The notes under the pieces: generated by a model | Databases searched by the model: none | Seen by the model: only the letters and a program-made list of their open reading frames with translations | Told to the model about the DNA's origin: nothing | Translations under genes and position numbers: made by a program | Shown: piece by piece, positions 24,621 to 35,960 of the stretch | How the letters are laid out: the number at the start of each line of letters is the position of its first letter | Position numbering within the stretch: the stretch's first letter is position 1 | From: Chromobotia macracanthus | Taxonomy: Eukaryota > Chordata > Actinopteri > Cypriniformes > Botiidae | Reading direction: 5' to 3' | Length of the DNA stretch: 64,000 bases | NCBI GenBank assembly: GCA_036877525.1 | Contig: JAZGTH010000034.1 | Coordinates: forward strand, 3,348,001-3,412,000

Positions 24621-25319
24621 CCACCACTTCATAAATCTTCCAGAATCAGTATTTGTTCTTAAACTGTGTGCTAGAAAAGGGAGGAAAAATGTGTTTAATT
24701 ATTTCATTCTTTTGCTGTCTTTGGAGGACAGTCAGTTGGACATCTTAGTTCTGCAGTGGACTGGTCAGTGTCCTGGCTGGCTTCCTTTGCCAGTAAATAT
24801 AAACAGTAAAGTTAGATTTTTCCTGTTCAAAGCGGGCTGAAGAGAGAATACAAGACTACCTCTTTCATTGGATCCCATGAAAGAACACCTTAGAAAGCTC
24901 CACATATTTCTGCAGAATAGGAAAACCTTGCAATCGCAATGTTTTATACATGCATAAATATTTACAATATTTGGTCTAAGTAGTAATGCTTTAATACATT
25001 TTCTTTAGGCCCATTCTGCATCCAATGCTGCAGTTTTTTACCAAAAAGTGGAGGAAATGTGACACAGATTGTAAGAAATGTGCAAACACACACAGACTGC
25101 ACCTGGGTCTGGTGTTATGTGAACTGTTCCATATGTTTGGCAGAAATTTCTTAGTTTAAAAGATGTACTTAAGCGTAAATGGGTCTGTTTTTCTTCATAA
25201 TGGCTAAATTGTCATGCAAGACTCGCCATGTTACGTATTATGCAACACTGTAACTCTTATTCAAAGCAAAAATAAACAACGTCTGACCTTTAAAATGTAA
25301 ATACACTTTTTAAGCACAG

Positions 25320-25765
25320 GTTGCCTGAAGATGCTTATTAAATTACATGGGGATGAAGGATAATTAGGCATCATTTAAAAGTAGATGGGGTAATTATTGC
25401 AGAAGCAGCTTAACTTATTTTGGTCCTAAATTGAAGACCATTGTGAATGCAGCGTGGATCTTCCCAGACATGCTAAAACCTAAAAATCTAAATCTTAATT
25501 AAATTTTGCTCAGAAAAGTGCAAAGAACAGCTTAATCCGTTTACAAGAGGCTGTTGAAGGGTTATTAGCAGACATTAATTTGTTAAGAGAAACTGTGCAT
25601 AGGCCTTGTCTTCTATAAGTGAAGAAACTTGCCCATGTACAAAGAGCTCCTGACTTATCAATGAAAGCTTAGCCTGAATGGATATGTCCAAGGCTGCTAA
25701 TGTGTTTTCTCATTGCGCTTCTGTTTTCAATAACATGACTTTGTCCTATTCTTGTTTCTTATTAG
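25320..25765. promoter_or_regulatory. possible conserved non-coding block upstream of a candidate micro-exon
   Basis: About 450 bases of orderly, non-repetitive AT-balanced DNA with repeated TAATTA/ATTAAT words (for example 'GGATAATTAGGCATC' and 'CAGACATTAATTTGTTAAG') and no simple repeats. Its right edge is the pyrimidine tract of a strong splice-acceptor-like sequence. In fish genomes such sequence often proves conserved across vertebrates, but that must be tested by alignment. Confidence 0.3.
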
Positions 25766-25799
25766 GACGAGAACATCTAAAGACAAGAACCCAAGCCAG
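25766..25799 (+). other. candidate 34-nt micro-exon
   Basis: A strong acceptor-like tract (CCTATTCTTGTTTCTTATTAG, ending at 25765) and a near-consensus donor (CCAG|GTAAGC at 25796-25805) bracket 34 bases. Two of three frames are open: one reads TRTSKDKNPSQ, ending on a codon boundary; another reads REHLKTRTQA with two bases left over. Neither is recognised. Joining it directly to the 32611-32758 candidate gives an early stop in each frame, so the two are not consecutive coding exons; they could be non-coding exons or unrelated chance sites. Confidence 0.2.
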
Positions 25800-26499
25800 G
25801 TAAGCAGTCCTGCCCTGACTACAACTCCACAGGGGTCAAGTTCTCCACAGTAGTCCTGCTAATAACATCATATGAGACAAAGCTGTATAACTAAAGTACA
25901 AACTCTACTTCAAAGAAGGTGATGGTACGGAAAAGAAAAGGGGCTTAGAAGACATGAAGCCCCTATTTGGAGCGGTCTTCTAAAAGCACTGCCATCCATA
26001 GTATCAAAACAGCATGGCCTCTTGGTTTCAATCAGCCAAAGCGCAACACAAATATATGCAGAGAAATGCACAACAAAGGCAATAGCTTTTAAGCTAGCAA
26101 TTGAGTTTCCTAATACTACTCCAAAGGAGAAAAGATGCTATTCATGATGGTTACTACTACGAAAAAGAGGAAAAAACATTGAGGGCACATCCTTGACTAA
26201 ATCCTCTTTTCAAGCATAATCCACCTTGCACTCTTTCTCCAAGAACTAGCGTGTGCAGCATCTGAACTCGTCACAGAGTCCTCATTGAACAGCCAGCTCA
26301 GTGACTTGATTACGTTCCTGTTGTGGCAGACCTATTCACCCCTTTGAGCCTTTCCAACACACCTGGAATAAAAAGGGGGATTTAAACAAGCCTGAATAGT
26401 TTAACCAGGTGTTGAAACAAATAATGGTTTAACATTGTAATTAAAATAGCATGAATAGCTCCTGGTTAAAGGTCCCTCCTTTAAATGACTTTTGGTATG

Positions 26500-26790
26500 C
26501 AAAAAGGAAATGCTGCTGAAAGGTCCTTTTTTGTTGCGGTCATCGAAGAAAATATTGTACTAATGGTGAATTAGATTAATTAAACTATGTGTTGCATAAT
26601 GGAAGCTTTAAAAGTAGCCTGTGTACTGTCACGAATTCTTGATCTCAGTTGGGAGATTAGCTCATTTTCTCTTAAAAAATGTTAATGACTTTGGGGGTTT
26701 GATTACAGCGTTGTCAAATCTTCAGTAAACCTCCACAATTTTGGGTGCAGAGGAAATGGTATATGAGTAAACGGTAAATGGAAACGGACA
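26500..26790. promoter_or_regulatory. possible conserved non-coding block
   Basis: Orderly sequence with 'GGTGAATTAGATTAATTAAA' and 'GTTAATGACTTTGGGGGTTT'. Homeodomain-type cores are frequent and simple repeats are absent. The neighbouring sequence on both sides is less structured. Confidence 0.22.
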
Positions 26791-27399
26791 CTAAAAAATA
26801 TTTTTCATAGCTACCTGACCATAGATCTAAGTCTTATACCGTCATACATATTAAAATAAATATTATATGTTGTGAAATGGGAAAAATTTTTAAATCGCTG
26901 GGGATTCTGCTGTATTGTTTATACTCATGCAGATACCCATCTATAAATGGGCATGGCTGCTTAACATAAGGTTAACGCATTTATAAAGCATGAGGAATTC
27001 TACATAACGTTTTTTGATGACGCTGTTCTTAATGAGTGTTTGTTTGGCACAATGCCCAGCAGAGTTTATGTGTTCTTGGTTGCAAACTGTCATCATCGTA
27101 CAGCAATATTACAAAATTCAACAAATATACAACAGGTGTTATCACTGATCTATGTATATTAGCTTTATTAACAGATTCAAATGTGACTTATACATTCCAG
27201 TTTTAGTTGCAATCCATGTACAATCCATGTCAGTTGCACTAAAAAATCTGAAATTTTGAGTCCTTGTTTTTAATACACGTTATATAATTTTATGTTTTTA
27301 TATCTTTTATAATGCACTTAATTATAAAAGTACTAAATACTAATTAAAGTGCATATAATAATATAATTAATTTTTTATAATTACCATTTTTACCAGACA

Positions 27400-29045
27400 T
27401 TACCACATAGTTCCTTTCAAGGGAACTCAACACTGTGTATGTATGGCTTGACTCTATAGGGAATGCGTTCGGTGTGACCGGTGTCTTTGGACCGGTTTAT
27501 TTGGATATCTTACAGCGTGTCATCAGCTTTGCCTCACTCCTCGAAGGAGCTGAGTGCTTACACTGCAGGAGTTTCTTGCTGAAGAAACTCCACTCTCATT
27601 TGACTGTTTGCATGGGTGAGCCTGGGGGACACTGTGTATTGGGTCCCACTACTGCTGAGGCTCGGCAGAGGCTCATCCTGCATGGTTCACAGGAGGCTAT
27701 CTCGCTCCCCTGCTGAAGGGGGATGTGATCCACTGAGTCAGAAAACTTTTGCCAACATCCTCTGATCTGTCGGATATCATTCTACTGCCAGCAAGCCAAG
27801 ATTTGAAGGATGTGGGTGGGAAGGCAAGATTGTGGGTGAGCTTTCCCCAGCTGCCTGCTCTGCATATCAGGAGCTGTTGCAGGTCATGTCTCAAAGGCGC
27901 AAGTAGCCAACGATTGCTCGTGGCCGGTTTAACAAACGATTCCTGGCTGGTCATGGCCACAAAGCTCACGTGAGCCTACCTGTTCTCCCTGATCTCACAC
28001 TGTGATTTGGAGAGATCTTGGAATGAGCTGTATTTCTCAGATTTTTATTGCGGGTAAATTATGCAATTGTGGAGGGAATGCAAGAACACAGGCATGCAGG
28101 GATGCCTCCCTTTGACAAGATGCTTGCAGGCAATCTCTTAATGAGAGGAGCTCCGTCCCTGCAGGCTCTGACTCTGCCAGTTGGATCATTTTGGGTCTCA
28201 TTGCGTCTGAATGGCAGAGCATATGCGACAGCGCTGTATACTATAGCTGTATTACAGGCATATCAAGCTGACATTCTCAAGAACTTGGACCAGGGGAAGG
28301 GACTTTCCCCTGATGAGGTGGCAGAGCTGTATCTGATCTACTGACCAAACTCGTGAACGCTGCTATAAAGCACTTTATTCTGGTTATGTTGGCAATAGAG
28401 AGACATCTGTTGATACAAAGAAGAAGAAGAGTACACCTTAAATGGCTGGTCTTGCCCTCTGTACAAATGGCAGAAGTTCAGAGCAGAAAGGGCACAGCCT
28501 CAGGCCTTTGAGAAGTATATTCCATGGTGGTCCAAGTCCTCATTTGACGCCCCTATGCTTGACCCATCTATGCCGGATGACTGGAGGCCAGAACCAAAGC
28601 ATACCCCTTCGCGGTGCAGAACGCAGGACCAGTGCAATACTGGGAAATGAGGCAGGATGCAAAGGACAGGTGGGCTGAGGCTCACACTGAAGTAAGGAAG
28701 TAGCCTCGTCTTGCTCCCTCCCTATTCCCCTGTCCTGTAGTGTTGCATAAGCACTTAGTTTCCTGCAGAGAGTACAGGAACAAAGTATGGTGCTCTGAAA
28801 ACAACTTAACACCATAAAAACTAAAGCGCTCATTCTGGATTGCAGAAGGCACAGTGCTGACCTGACCACACTTTACATCAACAGGTATTAGTGGCTACAA
28901 AAGGGTTAATAGGGCCAAAAGAAAGGTCCTGGGAGTGCACACACTTATTACCAAGGGTCCTCCCCTGCCCTCAGGAAGGAGAAAGACGACATTAGTCCTG
29001 GATGGTTGGGGCCAACCATTTTCTAGCTCACCTCGTACAAGTTCT
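27400..29045 (+). mobile_element. second DIRS-like retrotransposon remnant (gag only)
   Basis: The left end 'TAGTTCCTTTCAAGGGAAC' followed by CTCAACACTGTG and 'GGGAATGCGTTCGGTGTGAC' matches the start of cyprinid DIRS-like elements as I remember them. Gag-type sequence follows on the plus strand to about 28690, with possible further internal sequence to 29045 ('GGATGGTTGGGGCCAACC'). No RT, RNase H or recombinase is seen, so the element is truncated or internally deleted. It lies in the opposite orientation to the 6.3-9.2 kb copy and is too diverged from it at the DNA level to be a recent duplicate. Confidence 0.65.
27435..28690 (+). pseudogene. DIRS-like gag-type ORF, frameshifted
   Basis: The first frame (27435-27716) holds LLEGAECLHCRSFLLKKLHSH, with the Cys-x-x-Cys pair usual near the gag N-terminus. 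After several stops a frame at 28048-28344 gives LNGRAYATALYTIAVLQAYQA, ILKNLDQGKGLSPDEVAEL, the same AYAA..LQAYQADLL..EL order seen in the copy near 8.4 kb. A third frame (about 28450-28690) reads PWWSKSSFDAP, PSMPDDWRPEP and CRTQDQ, which fits the gag C-terminal region. The gene is broken by at least three frameshifts and stops. Confidence 0.68.
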
Positions 29046-32000
29046 TTCAGCAAAAACAAAAGTCTAAAAAGTCTATATATACATCTATATACTCCTTTTG
29101 TAAAAAACTTTTGGTCATACTGTCTGCTTCTATACTTTGCACGTTTTAATAGAAATGTAGGCTGATTTTAATGCATTCCATTCTACAGCTGTATTGATGT
29201 AACCGGACAGATTTGACTCCACTCAGCTGTGTTTAAGAGGATACTGAGAAAACTGAGGGAACCCAAATGGAGAAGTTTCCAAACAGAAGAGGTAAAACTT
29301 GTGAGCAGACCCTCATTTCTCCTGAGCATTGCATGGCTCCCTGCAGAGAGGGTCCTAATCTCCACACATCAAGCAATGAGGAAACATGAGCAGTAGAAAA
29401 AAACGGCTGATTGCGAGTGATTGGCAGTACATGTAGTTACCACAGTTACTCCATTTTGTTTTTTTTTTTGAGAAAAATGTATTCATTGTCAGAAAAAGGC
29501 AGAGTAGGACATGTTAAAATGGAGCCCAGATTAAGAGGTGTACCATCAAAAATATGAATCAGCGTAATTGGGTAGCTCATAGGTCGATGTGGAAACTATT
29601 CACACTGATTTTAACTGTTAACCATATGGCTTTGATTTTATATTATTTAAGAACTTTTAAAATGTTTTTTGCAGTAATATATTAAATACATTCATATGTT
29701 ATGGCATTACACTTTTAGACATGTCCTTAGAATATTTAAAGTTTATAATAGTATATAGTCGTCTTTAGACTGATTTATTTATTGTGGCATAAAAGTAATG
29801 TCATCAGGACCATGAGAAACAAAAGTAAGTGGTGAGTGTTGATTCCCATGTTCAGCATAAGGAAAACAAGATGTTTCCTGATTGCCATGACCACATAGTT
29901 TAAGGTGTGCCTGCATTTTTTTAGTCCTTTGCGAAATCCTCACCCAAATCGCTTAACAGATTTCTGTACATTTTGAGCACTCAACTGCGTTTTATTGTTT
30001 AATCCATTCCATAGATTTCTGCAGATTTTCCCCTACAATCTGTTCAGAAAATAAATTCTATTGGGCTTAAGAATTTTTGAAACATTTTAAAAAGACAGGA
30101 AAACAAATTACAGGTGTTATAGTAACTGCCTAACAGAAGCTGATTAATTAGGTAGGTACTCAGTTTTCTGAATATTTAAATAAAGTTGACTATTTGTTGA
30201 CTATTTTACCTTAATGGCTTTGCTTGTTTTACCTTTTTTGCCACCATTGTAATGATTACACACATAGCAGCCATAATTGTTTGAGCAGTTTGTTTTTGTA
30301 CTGTAAATGGGAGCATTTGAAAGAGTTCAAGGGTACATCCACACAGGCTTGCATTTGCGTGTGTATTTGTGACAAAAGGAGAGTGAGGGGTCGGGTCATC
30401 AGCACTCCACAGCGTGTGGCGTGTGGCAGCAGACAGCGGGAGACTCTGCACACATGTGGACTTCACATCAGTGCCAGTAGAAGAATGAGTTGGGCAGACA
30501 GTGCCGTGACCTGCTCCAAACTTACTTAAGGTAATTAAAATTGAGAAAGGTTACGGGTTGATGCTGAACTGAGGAGATAGGTTTTCTTCTGGGCATGGGC
30601 CAGGATGGACCATCTCGTCAATGCAGCAAAACTGTGAAGCACTACATCTTTCAGTAAACAGAAAAGACATAGGAAGGCCTTAGACACTGTCAGAAAAAGG
30701 AGGAAGGCCCAACAGAACAGGAAGAGTGGTGATTCAATTAGATAACCAACCTTTTGTTTTTCTGTGAAATAAGAGCCTCTGTTCAGGATACACAGATACA
30801 ATTGAACAAATGTGTCCTGAAAGCAAACTCATGACCACATGGTCTACTGTGAGAGGACATCTGATGCTGAAAATAGCCTGCTATTAACATCAATAAGACA
30901 GACAGAGTTGAGAGCAAGGTCATAGGTGTTTACAGTACATGGGGTACACGTTCATATGTACCTAATCTAATTAGCTAACTACATTTTTCACCTTCAGTAA
31001 AGAAAATGTGGGCATTGTCTTGTACAAAACCCATCACCATGATGCTAAGTAATTGCTATGCTAAAACTATTTGATTAGATGCTGCCCATATTTGAGGTTG
31101 TAGATGTGTAACTAGATTATTACATAGTTACTAGTGAGTGAGTAGTTTCTAGTGAGTGACACTATTGAGCAGTTTCCAGGGTGTTGTTTAGTTTTTCACC
31201 AGTCATTCAGTAGCCATTTGTTTCCTTATCAAATATACATGTTTAGTCTTTTAGGTAAAATTCTTAAGTCTGAGATGTTAGAAAAGTAATAGTACATATC
31301 TCTTCAACAGTCGTCATAATTCAAGCTATCATTTATGGCAATAGAGCAAATTGTGCAGGATAAGCCCATATGCATTTGGTAGATTTATCCAAAAAAACAT
31401 ACAATGGATACAAGTGCAATCTGTTTTTGGTACAAACTGGAATAAATGTAGTATTCATGGTGTATACAAGCTAGATATTTTATCACATTTTACTTATTTC
31501 TGTTACTTAAGGTTAAGGGTTCAGAAAACATCTTACCCTTATTACAGTATGGGCAATAGAAATAGTGACATAGAAATAGTGAATTTTTCTATAGAAAACA
31601 TCCCAGTTACTAACAATCTAATTAGCAGGACAAAATGTACTATCACTAATACTAAAACATCTTCATCTGTTTGTTACCCAGCAACGTGACGTTTTTCAGG
31701 GCTGTTACCCTTAACATGATATAAGTAGCCATGTCTTATTGGACCTTAAGAGGGGTGTTTCAAAGTTGAGCACATGTTGTTGGCTTTGTGGTCATCAGTA
31801 ATTGATCCAGGCAGCTCCAAGCTTTTTGTTGATGTGTCATTTGCACACTCTGGACTCTCGTGAGAGTGGGGCACATACACTGTGGATGATAGTCTTCTTT
31901 GTCTGCTGTCACAGGGCTTGCTTCCATCTCAATGGCCTCTGAAAAGATCTTGCCAGCTGTCATGCAAAATGAGTGCATTTCATTACAAATTAATTAATCT

Positions 32001-32489
32001 GATCTTGATACTATTACTATTACAACCAACCCCCACATGCTGCCCCACTCTAATCATAATTATTTAACGCTCCAGGCAACAATGTATAGCTTACCAAAAA
32101 CAAATAAACAGTGGGTGCTGCAGATCATTTGTTTCTTAATGGAAACATTAATATTATGCATTTTATGCAAGGTTTAATGTAGTTAGATAAGTCTGTCTAA
32201 GCATCTAAAATCTTAAAGGATACACTTGATTACCTGTCATTATATGACAAGTTGAAATTTGATTACAGAGGGAATTATATATTTAACAGGCATGAGAAGG
32301 CGCCATCCAGATTCTGCTTGCAGAAAAAAATGTGTAAAATAATATTTTCTTTTAATCAAGCGTTACAATTGTTTGGCTGGCTTCATCAATGAAGGTAAAG
32401 CTTTGAATGAAAACTTTCATCACAATTGACAAGAAGATTATTTTCTCTCAGTAATGAGATGTCTTTTCATTGGGTTCTAGGGTGGAAGT
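29046..32489. other. intergenic DNA, no gene seen
   Basis: AT-rich filler with a T-run at 29457-29470. A more GC-rich patch at 30350-30530 holds short overlapping frames in both directions (largest 101 codons) with no recognisable domain. A small tandem duplication of CTAGTGAGTGA lies at about 31131-31161. Confidence 0.6.
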
Positions 32490-32610
32490 TTACTGACTGG
32501 TTTGCGCCAAGATAGTTAAAGCCCTAATCAGCTGAAATGACATCAGAAGTCTGTATGTGGCAGTTCTTTAGCTTGTTAGCTCGTTTCTCTAAACAATCTT
32601 TGATTTTCAG
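32490..32610. promoter_or_regulatory. possible regulatory block and splice acceptor tract
   Basis: Contains 'CCCTAATCAGCTGAAATGAC' (a TAATCA core and a CAGCTG E-box) and ends in 'CTTTGATTTTCAG', a good acceptor-like tract for the candidate exon beginning at 32611. Confidence 0.2.
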
Positions 32611-32758
32611 GTGAGCTGGGCCCGCTACAGAAAGTTCTACCATTTGCACCCACATACATCTGTTTCTTGAGGGTCTTACTTAAAGAGTACTTCAACACCT
32701 TCGCAGCCAGAAAGGGCAACGTGAAGTGGAACTCAATGCAAATTACACCGTTTAAGAG
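32611..32758 (+). other. candidate 148-nt exon
   Basis: An acceptor-like TGATTTTCAG (to 32610) and a donor-like AAGAG|GTAAGA (32754-32764) enclose 148 bases. One frame is open throughout: two bases, 48 codons, two bases. It includes LGPLQKVLPFAPTYICFLRV and YFNTFAARKGNVKWNSMQI. An open frame of this length is expected by chance fairly often, and the peptide matches no family I know, so the strength of the splice sites is the main argument. It could be an exon of a large gene whose other exons lie outside the window, an exon of a non-coding RNA, or a cryptic exon. Confidence 0.22.
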
Positions 32759-33179
32759 GTAAGACTCTTCTCAAATCTCTTAGCACACTATTGTCTGTGC
32801 CAAATCCTTACCGTAAAGAGGTAAGGAGCATGTAAACCATCCAAATCTGGTCAAGAGTGTCTCGGTGGTAAGATATTACCTTTCCCTTTTCCTTAACACA
32901 ATAGATAATATAGCATTAGAAATGAACAAAAATTCAGGCTAGTACAAACATGCTATGGTCAAATATTTGTACAGGAGATCTTGTCTTTTCTCTTTTGATA
33001 GTCTTACTCCATTAATACAGTACAGAATAAACCCTCACGCGGGTTTCTAGGGCCCTCATCACATTAAAGCTACTAATCTCTGCTTCCCAACTGCAGCAAA
33101 TCCTATTAAAATCACCTTCAGTTTAACACTCACATTGTTACAAAATGCAAAACATGCAGCCTCCTCTGTATGCTGTTAA
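32759..33179. other. intergenic or intronic DNA
   Basis: Nothing recognised. A tandem-like GTAAGA/GTAAGG pair (32760 and 32821) gives alternative donor-like words after the candidate exon. Confidence 0.5.
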
Positions 33180-33720
33180 TTGAGGCTAGCGCACCGCTGT
33201 AAAAATGTAGCTGTGAGTATGTTAAATAAGTCGCATGAATTTCAGAATGTCTGTCAGGAGCACCTAGCACGTCTCTTAGTATGGCAATGTGGATCTCCGC
33301 CTAGTTCTCCCTTGGGTGCTCCCTAGGGTCCCTATCAAGGGCAGAGAAGAACGAAGTCTCATCAGCCCTTCAGTGTGAAAGTGTCAGCTTTTGAGGATTT
33401 GACTGATTAGGTAACATTCTGGCATGTTCCTGTGTAAGCAACATTTTAAAAACTCATTCAAAGGATATCTCCCCCCATAATTCTCTTTCCTCTTGTCAGT
33501 CTCTTTCAGGGAAACTTTCATCTCTAAGACTCCTTGTCACTGCTTAAAAAGTCACTGTGGTTGATGGTGCTGGCAGGCGTCAGCTTTAGCAAAGCCACTT
33601 ACTGAAGGGAGCGCGCCCCCGGTGGAGTGATGATGCTTAAATTGCCTGCACCTCTGCCATAGCAACGAGCATCACTTCTACAGCCTGTCCTTGACAGGAC
33701 TACTCTGTCAATCATGAGGT
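33180..33720. promoter_or_regulatory. GC-richer possible conserved non-coding block
   Basis: About 540 bases of balanced to GC-rich, CpG-containing sequence with no repeat similarity I recognise. It includes 'GAGCGCGCCCCCGGTGGAG' at about 33610-33628, whose reverse complement (CCACCGGGGGCGC) is close to, but one base shorter than, the CTCF core CCACnAGGGGGCGC. A regulatory or insulator role is possible; nothing coding is evident. Confidence 0.28.
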
Positions 33721-35774
33721 AAAACACTTTAAGAACTACTGTCACACTAAAGACACAATATACCAGAGTTCATTGCCCATTTCAACCTCAGCTGCAGCCA
33801 CAGACTTGAAAAATGGAGCTGTGCCGAAAAAGTACATAGACCATCAACACAACTTATTAATTCAGTACAATTATTGTATTGGTTTATCAATATTAGTACG
33901 CAACAGTGATCATCCTCTTTGTCAAGTATTTTTAGAAGTATTTTTTCATTCGGTTTCCACATAGAAATTTCACAAAGTTCAGTAATGAGCTCTAACCAAT
34001 GAACAAAACCAATCAGCAACATAACAAACATGGAACTGAAGCACAGTTAAAGAGAAGGATAAACAGCTGTGTAATTATTTGAAGTCATCCTATGAAGTCA
34101 TCCAATTAAATCAATACAGATACTAAACTTAATTTCACAGTGATTAGCTGTAAATATAAAAAACAATTTAATTCAAAATTCATATGTATATGAATATAAA
34201 AGTTGTTTTGAGAGTGTAGGAAATGAATAGTTGAATAGCTGATCGTGAAAAACTGAGAAAATGTATTGTTATATATATTTCCTATTTGTCATTTAACTGT
34301 ATTTTGCATTAATTTTATAAACATATTAGTCCCTATGAAAATATGGTAATTTAGCTGTAATTTAACGTTTATATATGTGAGCAAGTCAGGGTGTCATCAC
34401 GAGATTAGCAAGTCTCTTATTTTCAATTTAGTGGTTTAATGTGAGTAAATTCCACATATGCATCACCACATGGCATTCTACAGAAATCAGAATTTACTAT
34501 GGTACATCTTCCAAGTTGTGACATACGTTTTCTTAGTACATGGTTTGTATTTCTTTGGATTGGAATCACTTACATCATTACATAAGCAGCAGTTATATAT
34601 CCAATATATATATAACCATTCCTAAAATTTGATGTAAACAAGTATTATATGTTATCTTACTATTCTGAATTAATTAATTGCTGGTAAACTAGCATTGTTC
34701 CCAATTTTTACACAACTTTATTTTTTTTTTATTTTGATGCTCTCTAAAACTGTCATTTGATTAGTGGAAAGCTTTGGCAGCTCAATTCCTTCCAACATTT
34801 GTCTGGTGAAAAAGACAGCCGTCTAAAAGCTTTAAAAATTTAATGACCACTTTACACAACATCAAACAAGTTCCCTCCTTTTTCTTTAAAGTCCCCTGAC
34901 AACCTTTTGATGGTAATTTCTGCAAAGTCTTTCAGTCTTCTTAAATAAATATGGATCCAAAGATTATATGTTCTTTCAATAACTGGCCCCTTAACGCATC
35001 CTCTTACCCAAGACAGTTTTATTAGGGTAAAACTACGTCCCATCCCATATGCAATACCCAAACCTTTCACCCCTGCCATTTACTGAATGCCTGCCACTTT
35101 CAGAATCATTTTTAATGACTATAAATGTGAATGATAAATCTGTGGGGATTTATTGGGCAGCAAGCCCTCATAATTGAACAATAATCAGATTAGTAGATTA
35201 TCTGCACTGTATTCTTGTGATGTGTCGAATAATGTTACAGAAACATTATGTAAAGAAGCAGGTTGCAGACATGGGTATTATGAAAAGGAGCTTTAGATTC
35301 CCACCCTTGGGCTCTCTGGAAGGCAAGTGCTTTGTTAACCTATACAAGCGTTTGCCTTTTTATTTCCTATGATTTGCAATTCATCGGTTTCAAAAAAGGA
35401 ATCGTCTGACAGCAGATCATTCTTTTAAATGAGCATGTGTTGACATAAACAGCACAGTGGTCAGCCATCTGTTTTAAAGATAAACGAATGATCAAAGAGC
35501 ATAACCAAACGTGTAAAGGCTCTCCTCCTACTGTCTAAACTCCCACCCACCCTTTCCACCCCCCTCTTTTTTGAAGGGAAGTTTAAAGAATGCAGAGCGG
35601 TTTCCAGGGGATACGACTGAAAAGGCTTCGGAAATGCGGGGAAGAATTGAGCTGAAGGGGCAGGTTCTGAGAGGAATTCCCCCATAGTGATGGGACCCAT
35701 GCTAGGAATCACCGGGGTTCTTGTGATCACAAAAAGGAAAGAAGAGGCAGGGGAATTACCTGTCAGGAGGTTCT
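33721..35774. other. AT-rich intergenic DNA
   Basis: No gene is seen. The stretch 34080-34730 is especially AT-rich. A purine/pyrimidine-biased patch near 35520-35580 underlies an 89-codon minus-strand frame (35461-35730) with no recognisable domain. Confidence 0.6.
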
Positions 35775-35960
35775 AGCAGACCTGTTTAATGAATTTTGTT
35801 TATTAAAAAAGAGCAAAGGAAAGTTAGACTGAGAGGCAGCGAGTAACAAAAGCCTGATGCCTCCATCTGACCTATAACCTTAAAACGGCCTCTCTCTGTC
35901 TTAAACTCTCTCTGGTTGCTGCCTCAGTCTGCTTTAATAAACTCTGACATGTCATTTTGA
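35775..35960. promoter_or_regulatory. possible conserved non-coding block
   Basis: Balanced sequence including 'GAGGCAGCGAGTAACAAAAG' and 'CTCTCTGGTTGCTGCCTCAG'; GAGGCAGC and GCTGCCTC form an 8-bp inverted pair about 100 bases apart. Simple repeats are absent. Low-confidence inference. Confidence 0.22.

Noticed and set aside
26639..26662. TGATCTCAGTTGGGAG word slightly resembling miR-216
   Set aside because: Several mismatches, including the seed, and no stable hairpin.
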